From positions 248,001 through 312,000 of the forward strand of contig NZ_NJNQ01000003.1 of NCBI RefSeq assembly GCF_002742445.1: a DNA stretch of 64,000 bases, read 5' to 3'. This document shows positions 9,625 to 18,285 of the stretch, in pieces. This DNA is from Bifidobacterium sp. N4G05 (GTDB lineage: Bacteria > Actinomycetota > Actinomycetes > Actinomycetales > Bifidobacteriaceae). The notes below the pieces were generated by a model. The model was not told the origin of the DNA. It made no database searches and worked only from the letters and a program-made list of their open reading frames with translations. Position 1 is the stretch's first letter, and each line of letters opens with the position of its first letter. The position numbers and the translations under genes were made by a program.

Positions 9625-9750
9625 AATGCACCTTCTGGTTTGAACGGTTTGGGGTCTTTACAAGCGCAAAGCCTACCTTCACGCGGTGACAGAACGCCAC
9701 CCAATTGGGTCGTATCTCGCCTGCGTATGGCAGATTCCACATCTCGACAT

Positions 9751-9858
9751 GAGGCTTCTCGCTTATATATGGTAGGTCAAATAGTCAAACCGGCCATTTT
9801 CACACCCCCGATATGGCCTTTCTTCGGAGAGGACTGCCATATATAAGCGAGAAGCCTC
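9751..9858. repeat. perfect 22-bp inverted repeat in the glyQS-thiM intergenic region
   Basis: GAGGCTTCTCGCTTATATATGG-type arm at 9751-9772 and its exact reverse complement at 9837-9858, separated by 64 bases. The arms contain TATATA. The gap 9625-10039 between divergent glyQS and the TPP riboswitch otherwise shows no gene; the right half (9860-10010) is AT-rich and probably carries the thiM promoter. It may be an operator, a small mobile-element relic or an RNA fold in the glyQS leader; I cannot decide. Confidence 0.8.
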
Positions 9859-10039
9859 CGTACAAACCCCATACACATATTTACATATCCATGGTTTAGC
9901 AGAATCTAAACAACAATAACTATGTAATTATCTGCTGTTTAAGATGGATCATAACCACAGATGTGAATCACCTCGAGCAAGGCATCCACGTCAGTAGTAC
10001 AGTGTCAGGGCCTTTGTATAGGTTGGATACGTTATGTAC

Positions 10040-10128
10040 ATGCAGGGGGGCTTCCGACGAAAGTGGGAGCTGAGATAGGCGAATGCCTGACCCTTTGAAC
10101 CTGTTGGTTAGGACCAACGTAGGGAGCA
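10040..10128 (+). promoter_or_regulatory. TPP (thiamine pyrophosphate) riboswitch
   Basis: THI-box sense RNA in front of thiM. The conserved CTGAGA occurs at 10070-10075, followed by ACCCTTTGAACCTG at 10090-10103 and GGTTAGGACCAACGTAGGGA, all in the canonical order and spacing. The element ends only a few bases from the thiM ATG and AGGGAGCAGACA is the ribosome site, so ligand binding probably blocks translation initiation directly. Confidence 0.95.
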
Positions 10129-10132
10129 GACA

Positions 10133-11002
10133 ATGAGCGATGACTCATTTTCGGCAACGTTGCGCGAACAGATTGCACAGGCAGTCAACAACGTACGAAC
10201 GACCACGCCTTTGGCGCAGTCGTTCACCAATTTCGTCACGATGAATCTTGTGGCCAACGCACAGCTTGCCGCCGGAGGCACTGCCGCCATGAGCTTTCTA
10301 CCGGACGATGTAATCGACACCGCGGAAATCGCAGGATCGAACTACATCAATGTGGGCACGTTGCTGCCGTTCTTCAAAGATGCGCTGCCGGAAATCGCCT
10401 ACAAACTACACAAGAACGGCAAGACGTGGGTGCTTGACCCGGTCGCCGCGGGCATCGGAAAAACCCGTACCGCCATTCTCGAATCGTTCCGCACCTATCC
10501 GCCGACCATCGTGCGCGGCAATGCGAGCGAGATCATCGCACTCGATGCGATGTGGGGTCTTGCACAAAACGATTCCACCGTTCCCGGCACGCGTCCGGCA
10601 GGCGTGGAGGCTGTGGACGAGGTCGATGCAGCTGTTGACGCAGCCAAACGAGTGGCTCGTCATCTTGCCAAACACTCCCCCACCGGCGCCGGTGCGGTGG
10701 CCGTTTCCGGAGCAGTCGATCTGGTGACCAACGGCGAGCATGTGTTCCGTCTGCCAGGCGGCAGCGCGATGATGACGAAGATCATCGGCGCCGGCTGCTC
10801 ACTTGGCGGCGTTACCGCAACATACTTGGCCGTAGCGGAACCGTTGGTAGCTGCGATTTCCGCTTCACTGCTGTACAACAGGGCTTCCGAAATCGCCGAA
10901 GCGAAATCTTCAGGCCCGGGGTCCTTCCAAGTAGCGCTGCTCGATGCGCTTTGGAACGTCACAGCCGAGGAAGTCGCCGCCTCCGAAATCATCGTCGACT
11001 AG
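10133..11002 (+). CDS. thiM: hydroxyethylthiazole kinase
   Basis: Phosphorylates 4-methyl-5-(2-hydroxyethyl)thiazole, the salvage route to the thiazole half of thiamine. 289 residues: TTPLAQSFTNFVTMNLVANAQLAAGGTAAMS near the N terminus, KTWVLDPVAAGIGKTRTA, VRGNASEIIAL, and the ATP/active-site region MMTKIIGAGCSLGGVTA with the catalytic Cys. The TPP riboswitch directly before it shows feedback control by thiamine pyrophosphate. It is the first gene of a thiM-thiD-thiamine-binding-protein set. Confidence 0.95.
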   Translation: MSDDSFSATLREQIAQAVNNVRTTTPLAQSFTNFVTMNLVANAQLAAGGTAAMSFLPDDVIDTAEIAGSNYINVGTLLPFFKDALPEIAYKLHKNGKTWVLDPVAAGIGKTRTAILESFRTYPPTIVRGNASEIIALDAMWGLAQNDSTVPGTRPAGVEAVDEVDAAVDAAKRVARHLAKHSPTGAGAVAVSGAVDLVTNGEHVFRLPGGSAMMTKIIGAGCSLGGVTATYLAVAEPLVAAISASLLYNRASEIAEAKSSGPGSFQVALLDALWNVTAEEVAASEIIVD

Positions 11003-11007
11003 ACTTT

Positions 11008-11050
11008 GCCGAACCCTGCACACTATGCGGCATGTTATGCAGGGTTCGGC
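11008..11050 (+). terminator. hairpin after thiM
   Basis: Thirteen-base perfect stem GCCGAACCCTGCA / TGCAGGGTTCGGC with a 17-base loop, five bases after the thiM stop. There is no T-run after it, so it may be a leaky attenuator or mRNA-stabilising hairpin between thiM and thiD. Confidence 0.6.
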
Positions 11051-11117
11051 AATTGCGTATGCGGAGTATTTCAAAACTTCAGATCACAAGTAAGCAAGAG
11101 CAAGTAAGGAGTCATTC

Positions 11118-11960
11118 ATGACCAGCACATTGCCACCGGTATTGAGCATCGCGGGATCGGATTCCTCCGGTGGTGCCGGCATTCAGGCGGATTTGAAAAC
11201 CATGATCGCCAATGGCGTGTTCGGCATGACCGCCATCGCTGCACTGACCGCGCAGAACACCACAGGCGTGACTATGGTCACGAACACTCCTCCGGAAATG
11301 CTCGCCGCGCAAATCGACGCAGTATTTGAAGATATTCCGCCGGTCGCCGTGAAGATTGGCATGGTGTCGAGCGTGGAGCTCATCAACGTGATCGCCGACC
11401 GTCTGATTGCGCATGGTGCCACGAATATTGTGCTTGATCCGGTAATGGTGGCAACGTCCGGCGCGAAGCTTATCGAAGATGACGCGATTGCGGCACTGAC
11501 TTCCAAGCTGTTCCCGCTGGCCACCGTCATCACGCCGAATATGCCGGAAACCCAGGCGCTGTGCGAGCTGGCCGTCGAACAGGGTGCCGACGCGATCGAC
11601 TACGAGAATGGCGAGAGCATCTCCAGCGAGAACGACATGGTGACTGCAGGCCATATGCTCGCCGGCCATTTCGGCTGCGCGGTGCTCGTCAAGGGCGGTC
11701 ATGGTACGCAGGATGCCAGTGATGTGCTCGTTGAGCCGAACGGCAAAGTCACCTGGTTCCGCGCGCGTCGTATCAACAATCCGAACACGCATGGCACCGG
11801 ATGCACGCTGTCTTCGGCGATCGCGTCGCATCTGGCGCTTGGCGAAACATTGCCGGAAGCCGTCGACAGGGCAAAACTGTATCTGACGGGAGCCTTGGAG
11901 GCACAGCTTGACCTCGGTCACGGATCCGGACCGATGGATCACGCTTGGAAATGGCGCTGA
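11118..11960 (+). CDS. thiD: hydroxymethylpyrimidine/phosphomethylpyrimidine kinase
   Basis: Two successive phosphorylations of HMP to HMP-PP for thiamine synthesis. 280 residues of the ribokinase fold: LSIAGSDSSGGAGIQADLKTM at the N terminus, FGMTAIAALTAQNTTGV, DPVMVATSGAKL, and the C-terminal anion-hole motif NTHGTGCTLSSAIA with the catalytic-region Cys. GTAAGGAG precedes the ATG. With thiM it gives both salvaged halves of thiamine; no thiE or thiC is in this window. Confidence 0.96.
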   Translation: MTSTLPPVLSIAGSDSSGGAGIQADLKTMIANGVFGMTAIAALTAQNTTGVTMVTNTPPEMLAAQIDAVFEDIPPVAVKIGMVSSVELINVIADRLIAHGATNIVLDPVMVATSGAKLIEDDAIAALTSKLFPLATVITPNMPETQALCELAVEQGADAIDYENGESISSENDMVTAGHMLAGHFGCAVLVKGGHGTQDASDVLVEPNGKVTWFRARRINNPNTHGTGCTLSSAIASHLALGETLPEAVDRAKLYLTGALEAQLDLGHGSGPMDHAWKWR

Positions 11961-12027
11961 CAGCCAAATTCGCACCATCCAATCCAAGCCATATCAAGTC
12001 GATAGGAACGCAACGAAAGGAACGAAC

Positions 12028-12393
12028 ATGACCCTTGATCGCAATGCGGAAAAGCAGGAAGTGCCGATCAATCCGGAAACAGGCAAGCCGTATATCAACA
12101 CGCTTGCCGCAGTCGCCATTTCCCCCGCTGGAGCAAGCCCTGAAAAGTCCACGTACGTGGCGCAGGCGGTCGACGTGATCCGCCAATCCGGATTGCCGAG
12201 CGAAACCAACGCCATGTTCACCAACATCGAAGGCGATATCGACGACGTGCTCAAGGTGATTCGTGACGCCACCCTGAAGCTGGCTGGCCAAGGCTATCGC
12301 ACCGACGTGGTGATCCGTCTCGATATTCGTCCGGGTTTCGAAGGTCAGATTCACGCCAAGCAGGCGCTTGTGGATGAAATCCTGTCGGAATAA
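12028..12393 (+). CDS. MTH1187-family thiamine-binding protein
   Basis: Small cytoplasmic ferredoxin-like protein of the MTH1187/YkoF-related family (COG0011), members of which bind thiamine or its HMP part. 121 residues: NTLAAVAISPAGASPEKSTYVAQAVDVIRQSGL followed by NAMFTNIEGDIDDVLKVIRDA. I chose ATG 12028, preceded by GAAAGGA; the frame opens upstream at 11908 but that part overlaps thiD. The context, third behind a TPP riboswitch, supports a role in thiamine or HMP handling. A hairpin terminator follows. Confidence 0.85.
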   Translation: MTLDRNAEKQEVPINPETGKPYINTLAAVAISPAGASPEKSTYVAQAVDVIRQSGLPSETNAMFTNIEGDIDDVLKVIRDATLKLAGQGYRTDVVIRLDIRPGFEGQIHAKQALVDEILSE

Positions 12394-12433
12394 ATCCGGC
12401 AATAGACTGTTATATCGTCGTAAAAAAAAAATC

Positions 12434-12470
12434 GAAAAGCGCGTCATCTATAAGAAATGGCGCGCTTTTC
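12434..12470 (+). terminator. terminator of the thi operon
   Basis: GAAAAGCGCG...CGCGCTTTTC stem extended by CAT/ATG, with an A-run before (12422-12431) and a T-rich tail after, so it can act in both directions. Confidence 0.8.
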
Positions 12471-12498
12471 TTATTGATTCAGGTATAGTGTAGCGATC

Positions 12499-13542
12499 AT
12501 GACTACGATGAAGGAAATTGCCGAAGCGGCAGGGGTGTCCATTTCCACCGTTTCCTTGGTACTTAACGGCAGAGATGAGGGACGTGTGAAAGCCCCGTTG
12601 GCCGCACTCATACGTGAGAAGGCGGACGAACTCGGCTACACGGTCAATCCTCTGGCGCGCAGCCTACGCACTTGCCGCACACGAATTCTCGGCTTCATCA
12701 GCGAGGAAGTCGCCACCACCCCGTATGCAGGCGGCATCATTCTGGGTGCGCAGGATGCGGCAAGCACCTACGGGTATATGATCATCACGGTCAGCACCGA
12801 TGGCAAGGCAAGCGAAGAGAATGAAATCGCCACATTGAAACGGTATGGCGTGGATGGTTTCTTCTATTCGAAGATGTCGAACCGCATTGCAACCGTGCCC
12901 GCATCCCTCGATGATTATCCGGTAGTGATGGTGGATGCCACCGATGCCGACAACCAGATCCCCAGCATCGAGCCAGACGAATTCCAAATCGCCTACGATG
13001 CCACAAAACGGCTGATTCAAGCCGATTGCGAGAGGATCGCCTATATCGGATGTTCCGAAAACATGATTGCGCAGGATGGTCGTTTTGCCGGATATCAGGC
13101 AGCGTTGCAGGATTCCGGTTTTACCTACGATCCTTCGTTGGTATGCAATGTACTCCATAATGGCCCGGCGTTGCGCGCCGTCGACAAGCTGTTCGACGAA
13201 CGCAATCCCGACGGTTTCTTCTGTTTCAACGATGCGCGCGCGTGGTATGTGTACGAATGCGCGGCACGCCGTGGACTGACTGTCGGCAAGGATATTTCCA
13301 TCGTCGGCGTCGACAACCACCGCGTGTTTGCCGAAACGCTGGAACCGCAGTTGACCACAGTGGAGCTGCCCCACTATGAGATGGGTTATTGGGCTGCCTG
13401 CAAGCTGATTTCGCTGATCGAACGCAAGCCTGTCGACAGCTCGTCCTGGCCGAGCACCACCGCTCCCCTGCCACCGTTGGATTCGCCGATTCCCGCGAAG
13501 ATCCATTGTGCGCTGATAGAAAAGGGATCAGTCCGAAGCTGA
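12499..13542 (+). CDS. LacI-family regulator of the sucrose locus
   Basis: DNA-binding repressor. 347 residues: N-terminal helix-turn-helix MKEIAEAAGVSISTVSLVLNG and hinge helix NPLARSLRT, then a periplasmic-binding-protein-like sensor domain with RFAGYQAAL, DGFFCFNDA and SIVGVDNHRVF. A TATAGT -10 box stands just before it (12484-12489). It is followed, same strand, by a sugar permease and a GH32 hydrolase, so by position it is the sucrose/fructo-oligosaccharide repressor (CscR type). The likely operators are the twin palindromes at 13664-13689 that overlap the permease promoter. Effector identity is inferred only from neighbours. Confidence 0.9.
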   Translation: MTTMKEIAEAAGVSISTVSLVLNGRDEGRVKAPLAALIREKADELGYTVNPLARSLRTCRTRILGFISEEVATTPYAGGIILGAQDAASTYGYMIITVSTDGKASEENEIATLKRYGVDGFFYSKMSNRIATVPASLDDYPVVMVDATDADNQIPSIEPDEFQIAYDATKRLIQADCERIAYIGCSENMIAQDGRFAGYQAALQDSGFTYDPSLVCNVLHNGPALRAVDKLFDERNPDGFFCFNDARAWYVYECAARRGLTVGKDISIVGVDNHRVFAETLEPQLTTVELPHYEMGYWAACKLISLIERKPVDSSSWPSTTAPLPPLDSPIPAKIHCALIEKGSVRS

Positions 13543-13564
13543 TTTCCTTGATTTGAGATCATGC

Positions 13565-13614
13565 AAGAAGGTTTTTGACATGTCTGTTGCGACACGCCGA
13601 AGGCCTTCTTTTTT
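13565..13614 (+). terminator. terminator after the LacI gene
   Basis: AAGAAGG (13565-13571) pairs with CCTTCTT (13604-13610) followed by TTTT; an inner TGTC/GACA hairpin closes part of the long loop. Confidence 0.6.
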
Positions 13615-13633
13615 CATACCTCATTTCGGCTTA

Positions 13634-13707
13634 ATTGCAACACTTCTGAGAAGCGTTGCAATTATTGACGTCAATCGATTGACGTCAATCGTTTGACACG
13701 CTATTAT
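13634..13707 (+). promoter_or_regulatory. sugar permease promoter with two operators
   Basis: Two identical 12-base palindromes ATTGACGTCAAT at 13664-13675 and 13678-13689. The second contains a -35 box TTGACG (13679-13684), which stands exactly 17 bases before a -10 box TATTAT (13702-13707). A further imperfect palindrome with arms ATTGCAAC/GTTGCAAT lies upstream at 13634-13662 (one mismatch). A repressor bound at 13678-13689 would cover the -35, as expected for the LacI protein encoded just upstream. Confidence 0.75.
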
Positions 13708-13826
13708 TTAACCATGTTCATTCACTTGGCACGGAAGCCGGGTGAATGACGGTACAACACAGCATCGGTCAAACAATGAAGTGCTGCGCGGTAGCGGCAC
13801 CAACAAAGAGAAACAGAGAAAACAAC

Positions 13827-15152
13827 ATGGCAAGCAACACTCGATCTGCATGGAAGAATCCTTCCTACCTGCAGAGCTCCTTCGGCATCTTCATGTTCTT
13901 CTGCTCGTGGGGCATCTGGTGGTCCTTCTTCTCCCGCTGGCTCACCGACCCGACCCACGGCCTGGGCATGACCTCCGCAGAGCAGGGCCAGATCTACTCC
14001 ATCAATTCCTTGGCAACCCTAGTCATCATGTTCGCCTATGGCGCCATCCAAGATCAACTGGGCATCAAGCGTAAGCTCGTGATCTTCGTCTCCGCCATCG
14101 CAGCGCTCGTCGGCCCGTTCGTACAGTTCGTGTATGCCCCGATGCTGACCGCCGGCGGCACCACCCGTTTCATCGGCGTGCTCATCGGCTCCATTGTGCT
14201 CTCCGCAGGCTTCATGGCCGGCTGCTCCCTGTTCGAAGCGCTCACCGAACGCTACTCCCGTAAGTTCGGCTTCGAATACGGCCAGTCCCGCGCTTGGGGC
14301 TCCTTCGGTTACGCCATCGTGGCACTATGCGCAGGCTTCCTGTTCAACATCAACCCACTGCTGAACTTCTGGGTCGGCTCTATCTGCGGCCTTGGCATGC
14401 TGTGCATCTACGCTTTCTGGGTTCCGGCCGAGCAGAAGGAAGAACTCAAGAAGGAAGCCGATCCGAACGCGGCTCCAACCAACCCATCCTTCAAAGAGAT
14501 GATCTCCGTTCTGAAGATGCCGACCCTGTGGGTGCTCATCGTCTTCATGCTGTTCACCAACACCTTCTACACCGTGTTCGACCAGCAGATGTTCCCTAAC
14601 TACTACGCTTCCCTCTTCTCCTCCACTGAAGTCGGCAACGCCACCTACGGCACCCTGAACTCCTTCCAGGTGTTCCTCGAGTCCGCCATGATGGGCGTCG
14701 TCCCGATCATCATGAAGAAGATCGGCGTTCGTAACTCCCTGCTGCTCGGCGCAACCGTGATGTTCCTGCGTATCGGACTGTGCGGCGTGTTCCACGATCC
14801 GGTCAGCGTCTCCATCGTCAAGCTGTTCCACTCGATCGAGGTTCCGCTATTCTGCCTACCGGCATTCCGCTACTTCACCCTGCACTTCGATACCAAGCTG
14901 TCGGCAACCCTGTACATGGTGGGCTTCCAGATCGCTTCCCAGATCGGACAGGTGATCTTCTCCACCCCGATGGGTGCTCTGCACGACGCCATGGGCGACC
15001 GTCCGACCTTCTTCACCATCTCCGGCATCGTGTTCGCCGCTCTGGTCTACGGCTTCTTCGTGATCAAGAAGGACGACCAGGAAGTCGGCGGTGATCCGTT
15101 CTACACCGATAAGCAGCTCAAGGCCCAAGCCGCAGCTGAAGCGAACGCCTGA
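13827..15152 (+). CDS. MFS oligosaccharide:H+ symporter, probable sucrose permease
   Basis: Twelve-helix transporter of the LacY/RafB/CscB family (oligosaccharide:proton symporter) that would import sucrose or short fructo-oligosaccharides. 441 residues from ATG 13827 (MASNTRSAWKNPSYLQSS); the frame opens earlier at 13746 but the first 27 codons look untranslated. N-terminal FGIFMFFCSWGIWWSFFSRWL and the charged loop EALTERYSRKFGFEYGQSRAWGSFGYA are typical of the family. The adjacent GH32 hydrolase and LacI regulator point to sucrose. A hairpin after the stop (15189-15230) may reduce read-through into the hydrolase gene. Confidence 0.9.
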   Translation: MASNTRSAWKNPSYLQSSFGIFMFFCSWGIWWSFFSRWLTDPTHGLGMTSAEQGQIYSINSLATLVIMFAYGAIQDQLGIKRKLVIFVSAIAALVGPFVQFVYAPMLTAGGTTRFIGVLIGSIVLSAGFMAGCSLFEALTERYSRKFGFEYGQSRAWGSFGYAIVALCAGFLFNINPLLNFWVGSICGLGMLCIYAFWVPAEQKEELKKEADPNAAPTNPSFKEMISVLKMPTLWVLIVFMLFTNTFYTVFDQQMFPNYYASLFSSTEVGNATYGTLNSFQVFLESAMMGVVPIIMKKIGVRNSLLLGATVMFLRIGLCGVFHDPVSVSIVKLFHSIEVPLFCLPAFRYFTLHFDTKLSATLYMVGFQIASQIGQVIFSTPMGALHDAMGDRPTFFTISGIVFAALVYGFFVIKKDDQEVGGDPFYTDKQLKAQAAAEANA

Positions 15153-15188
15153 GCGTACGCCAAAATCAGCAAGAACACAACTAAATCG

Positions 15189-15230
15189 TGCTGCTCGAAG
15201 CGTTTCACCCTTTTTCCGCTTCGGGCAGCA
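15189..15230 (+). terminator. hairpin between permease and hydrolase genes
   Basis: TGCTGCTCGAAGCG (15189-15202) pairs with CGCTTCGGGCAGCA (15217-15230) with one G-T pair; a short T-containing tail follows. Likely partial terminator. Confidence 0.6.
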
Positions 15231-15316
15231 TTCTTAAAAACTCTCACTTAAAAACTCAATACGCAACAATTCAACAATCGCAAGATTCAACAATCATTAA
15301 GAAAGGCTGTTCAACG

Positions 15317-16873
15317 ATGACTGACTTCACTCCGGATGCACCCGTCCTCCACGAAATCAAGAACCACAGCGAAGCTCTGGCACAGGCGGAAGCAGGCGTT
15401 GCGGCCATGGCCGCCGAACGAAACAACCGCTGGTACCCGAAGTTCCACATCGCATCCAACGGCGGTTGGATCAACGATCCGAACGGCCTGTGCTTCTACA
15501 AGGGCCGTTGGCACGTCTTCTACCAGCTGCACCCGTATGGCACCCAGTGGGGCCCGATGCATTGGGGCCACGTCTCCTCCGCCGATATGGTCAATTGGAA
15601 GCGTGAACCGATTATGTTCGCCCCGTCTCTGGAAGAGGAAAAGGACGGCGTCTTCTCCGGTTCCGCAGTGATTGGCGACGACGGCGAACTCAAGTTCTAC
15701 TACACCGGCCACCGTTGGGCCAACGGCAAGGACAACACTGGCGGCGACTGGCAGGTACAGATGCTCGCCGAACCAGACAACGATGAGCTGACCAGCGCCA
15801 CCAAGCGCGGCATGATCATTGATTGCCCGACCGACAAGGTCAACCACCACTACCGAGATCCGAAGGTCTGGAAGACCGGCGACAAGTGGTACATGACCTT
15901 CGGTGTCTCCTCTGCCGAGAAGCGCGGCCAGATGTGGCTGTTCTCCTCCGATGACATGGTTCGTTGGACCTACGAACGCGTACTGTTCGAACACCCGGAT
16001 CCGAACGTCTTCATGCTTGAATGCCCGGACTTCTTCCCGATCAAGGACGCCGAAGGCAACGAGAAGTGGGTTATCGGCTTCTCCGCCATGGGCACCAAGG
16101 CTTCCGGCTTCATGAACCGCAACGTTTCCAATGCCGGCTACATGATCGGCACATGGACTCCGGGTGAGGCGTTCCAGCCGGAAACCGAGTTCCGCTTGTG
16201 GGATTGCGGCCACAACTATTACGCTCCACAGTCGTTCAACGACGGCGAACGCCAAATCGTATACGGCTGGATGAGCCCGTTCGTTGAGCCGATTCCGATG
16301 CAGGATGACGGCTGGTGCGGCAACATGACCCTTCCACGTGAGATCACGCTGGGTGCCGACGGCGACCTGCACACTGCTCCAGTTGCCGAAATGAAGGGCT
16401 TGCGTGAAAACACCACCGATTTCGGCGCAATCTCACTGGGTGTCAATGGCGAGCAGACCATTGCTGATGATGCTGAAGCCGTGGAAATCGAAATGACCAT
16501 CGATCTCAACGCCTCCACTGCGGAACGTGCTGGTCTGAAGATTCACGCGACTGAAGATGGCGCTTACACGTACGTTGCGTTCGACGATCAGATCGGTCGT
16601 ATGGTGGTCGATCGTCAGGCCGCAGCCCAGGGTGATCGCGGCTACCGTACCGCCCCGCTTTCCACCGAGGAACTGGCTTCCGGCGAACTCAAGCTGCGCG
16701 TGTTTGTGGATCGCGGCTGCGTGGAAGTGTATGTGAACGACGGTCACCAGGCCATGAGCTCCTTCAGCTACGCTTCCGAAGGCCCGCGCGCCATCAAGCT
16801 TGTTGCCGAATCCGGCACGCTTGAGATCAAGTCCCTGAAGCTCCACACCATGAAGTCCATCGGACTGGAGTGA
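15317..16873 (+). CDS. GH32 beta-fructofuranosidase (sucrose hydrolase)
   Basis: Cytoplasmic hydrolase that splits sucrose, and possibly fructo-oligosaccharides, into fructose and the remaining sugar. 518 residues: five-bladed propeller with WINDPNG (nucleophile Asp, near residue 51), HYRDPKVW (transition-state Asp) and LECPDF (acid/base Glu), followed by a C-terminal beta-sandwich. No signal peptide. ATG 15317 follows AAGAAAGG at 15298; upstream in-frame codons do not resemble the family. It acts on sugar imported by the permease in front of it and a strong terminator closes the unit. Confidence 0.94.
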   Translation: MTDFTPDAPVLHEIKNHSEALAQAEAGVAAMAAERNNRWYPKFHIASNGGWINDPNGLCFYKGRWHVFYQLHPYGTQWGPMHWGHVSSADMVNWKREPIMFAPSLEEEKDGVFSGSAVIGDDGELKFYYTGHRWANGKDNTGGDWQVQMLAEPDNDELTSATKRGMIIDCPTDKVNHHYRDPKVWKTGDKWYMTFGVSSAEKRGQMWLFSSDDMVRWTYERVLFEHPDPNVFMLECPDFFPIKDAEGNEKWVIGFSAMGTKASGFMNRNVSNAGYMIGTWTPGEAFQPETEFRLWDCGHNYYAPQSFNDGERQIVYGWMSPFVEPIPMQDDGWCGNMTLPREITLGADGDLHTAPVAEMKGLRENTTDFGAISLGVNGEQTIADDAEAVEIEMTIDLNASTAERAGLKIHATEDGAYTYVAFDDQIGRMVVDRQAAAQGDRGYRTAPLSTEELASGELKLRVFVDRGCVEVYVNDGHQAMSSFSYASEGPRAIKLVAESGTLEIKSLKLHTMKSIGLE

Positions 16874-16907
16874 AGCTGATCCAGGGCAGTAGCAAGGGGT
16901 AAATAGT

Positions 16908-16947
16908 AAGGTGGGTTCCGTGTCAGGCAAGATGCGGAACCCACCTT
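16908..16947 (+). terminator. strong terminator of the sucrose locus
   Basis: Perfect 13-base stem AAGGTGGGTTCCG (16908-16920) / CGGAACCCACCTT (16935-16947) with a 14-base loop. Confidence 0.8.
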
Positions 16948-17025
16948 GCGTTATGCCGCAAGTTGTGACTTACGTTTTGGTTTGAAAAACGATTTTCGTT
17001 TCAGAACGTGGTTTAGGGAGTGCTT

Positions 17026-17144
17026 TATACTAACACCCCGGTAATGAACTTTTCTGACCGGAACGCGGGCAGGCTCCTCACCTTACTGATTTCTCGCCAC
17101 CGGTCACGTGCGCGCCCACTATGGCGCAGAAAGCAAGGTGAACG
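17026..17144 (+). promoter_or_regulatory. -10 box and structured leader before the ABC permease
   Basis: A TATACT hexamer at 17026-17031 precedes a leader of about 105 bases. The leader contains CCGGT/ACCGG arms and a TCACCTT (17078-17084) that can pair with AAGGTGA (17135-17141), the permease ribosome site. I recognise no known riboswitch class in it (no THI-box CTGAGA). Possible translational switch; low certainty. The rest of 16948-17025 shows nothing definite. Confidence 0.35.
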
Positions 17145-17993
17145 ATGGCGGTTTCGCACGTTCAACACATACACTCTGAGCATGCTCAGTCAGTAATCTC
17201 ACGATATTTCTCCACTGTTTTGAGTATCTGCAAGCGCCGCATTCCCACAGTCATCGCAGTAGTGTTGCTGTTAGTGATTTGGGAGGCGTGGGTTCGTATC
17301 GGCAATGTGCCCAGCACTATGATTGCCGCGCCGAGCGAAATCGCGCAGGCCACCGTCGAAACCTGGTCGACGTTATGGCCCGCCACCCAAGTTACCCTGA
17401 TTGAAGGCACCGTCGGTTTTCTGTTCGCCGTACTGTTCGGCATTCTTATCGGCATATTGTTGTACTGTTCGCGCATTGCGAACGCCGCATTGTTCCCGTT
17501 GCTTTCGGCCGCGCAGACCATGCCGTTGATTTCCATCGCTCCCCTGTTCTTGATTTGGTTCGGTTTTGAAATTTCCGGAAAAATCGTGATCGTAACAGTA
17601 TTCGGCTTATTCCCGATTGCAGTGCAGACGATTCGCGGTCTTGAAGCGGTCCCCCAGTTTTATTCGGATGTTGCGCTGACTTGTGGTGCCACGAAAGCGT
17701 GGACACTGTGGCATGTGAAGTTGCGTGTTGCCGCTCGTCAGATTTATGGCGGCATCCGCGTTTCCGGCGCATACATTTTCGCCACTGCCGCCACCGCAGA
17801 ATATTTGGGCGCACGCAAGGGTCTTGGCATTTGGCTACAGGCCGCCTACAATTCGTTCCGCACGCCGCTGATCTTTGCGGCAACGCTTGTCATCATCGCC
17901 ATCACCGGCATATTGATGATTGTGGTGAACCTGAGCGAACGCATATTGCTTGGCCCTGCCGACGCTGACGCCGATCCCGACGCGGACCAGTAA
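17145..17993 (+). CDS. ABC transporter permease (ThiX/SsuC-like)
   Basis: Inner-membrane permease of the BPD_transp_1 family used by importers of thiamine precursor, riboflavin, taurine or nitrate. 282 residues with about six membrane segments; the EAA-like coupling loop appears as DVALTCGATKAWTLWHVKLRVAARQIYGGIRVSGAY. A binding protein of the NMT1/THI5-like family is encoded next on the same strand, 292 bases downstream. Because thiamine genes are nearby, an HMP-precursor importer is plausible, but riboflavin or other substrates are not excluded. No ATPase gene is in the window. Confidence 0.85.
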   Translation: MAVSHVQHIHSEHAQSVISRYFSTVLSICKRRIPTVIAVVLLLVIWEAWVRIGNVPSTMIAAPSEIAQATVETWSTLWPATQVTLIEGTVGFLFAVLFGILIGILLYCSRIANAALFPLLSAAQTMPLISIAPLFLIWFGFEISGKIVIVTVFGLFPIAVQTIRGLEAVPQFYSDVALTCGATKAWTLWHVKLRVAARQIYGGIRVSGAYIFATAATAEYLGARKGLGIWLQAAYNSFRTPLIFAATLVIIAITGILMIVVNLSERILLGPADADADPDADQ

Positions 17994-18285
17994 ATCGCGC
18001 GCGTACCTCATTACGGCAATCACCCGCCTTTCCAAAAGCACGCGGCAATCCGCCACTCCGCATCATGCAGACGGTCACACTGACTGCATATAATAAAACC
18101 CGCTGTTAAGCCAATGTGTGGCAAACCGGCAATGTTCCACAGCCTTTCAACAGGCACCATAAGGAACGTCGGGGGCATTGGACGAGCGGGGGCCTTAGGC
18201 CCTTCGTATCGTTTTCTGCCCGAACTCCGCTCGCAGCACATCCCTAGAAAACGGTAGAGAAGATAGATTCAAGGGAAATCGCTTT
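17994..18285 (+). other. gene-free interval with hairpins before the binding-protein gene
   Basis: No credible gene. It holds a small hairpin GGGGCCTTAGGCCC (about 18187-18200) and arms CGTTTTCT (about 18209) and AGAAAACG (about 18246) that could pair over a 30-base interval just before the lipoprotein ATG. The binding-protein gene may therefore have its own leader. Confidence 0.35.

Noticed and set aside
9690-9716. T-box-like GGGTGG ... ACCGCG upstream of glyQS (minus strand)
   Set aside because: The two halves are split by extra bases and no specifier stem or anti-SD hairpin is evident.
8236-9846. 536-codon plus-strand open frame opposite glyQS
   Set aside because: Antisense shadow; GlyRS motifs are clear on the other strand.
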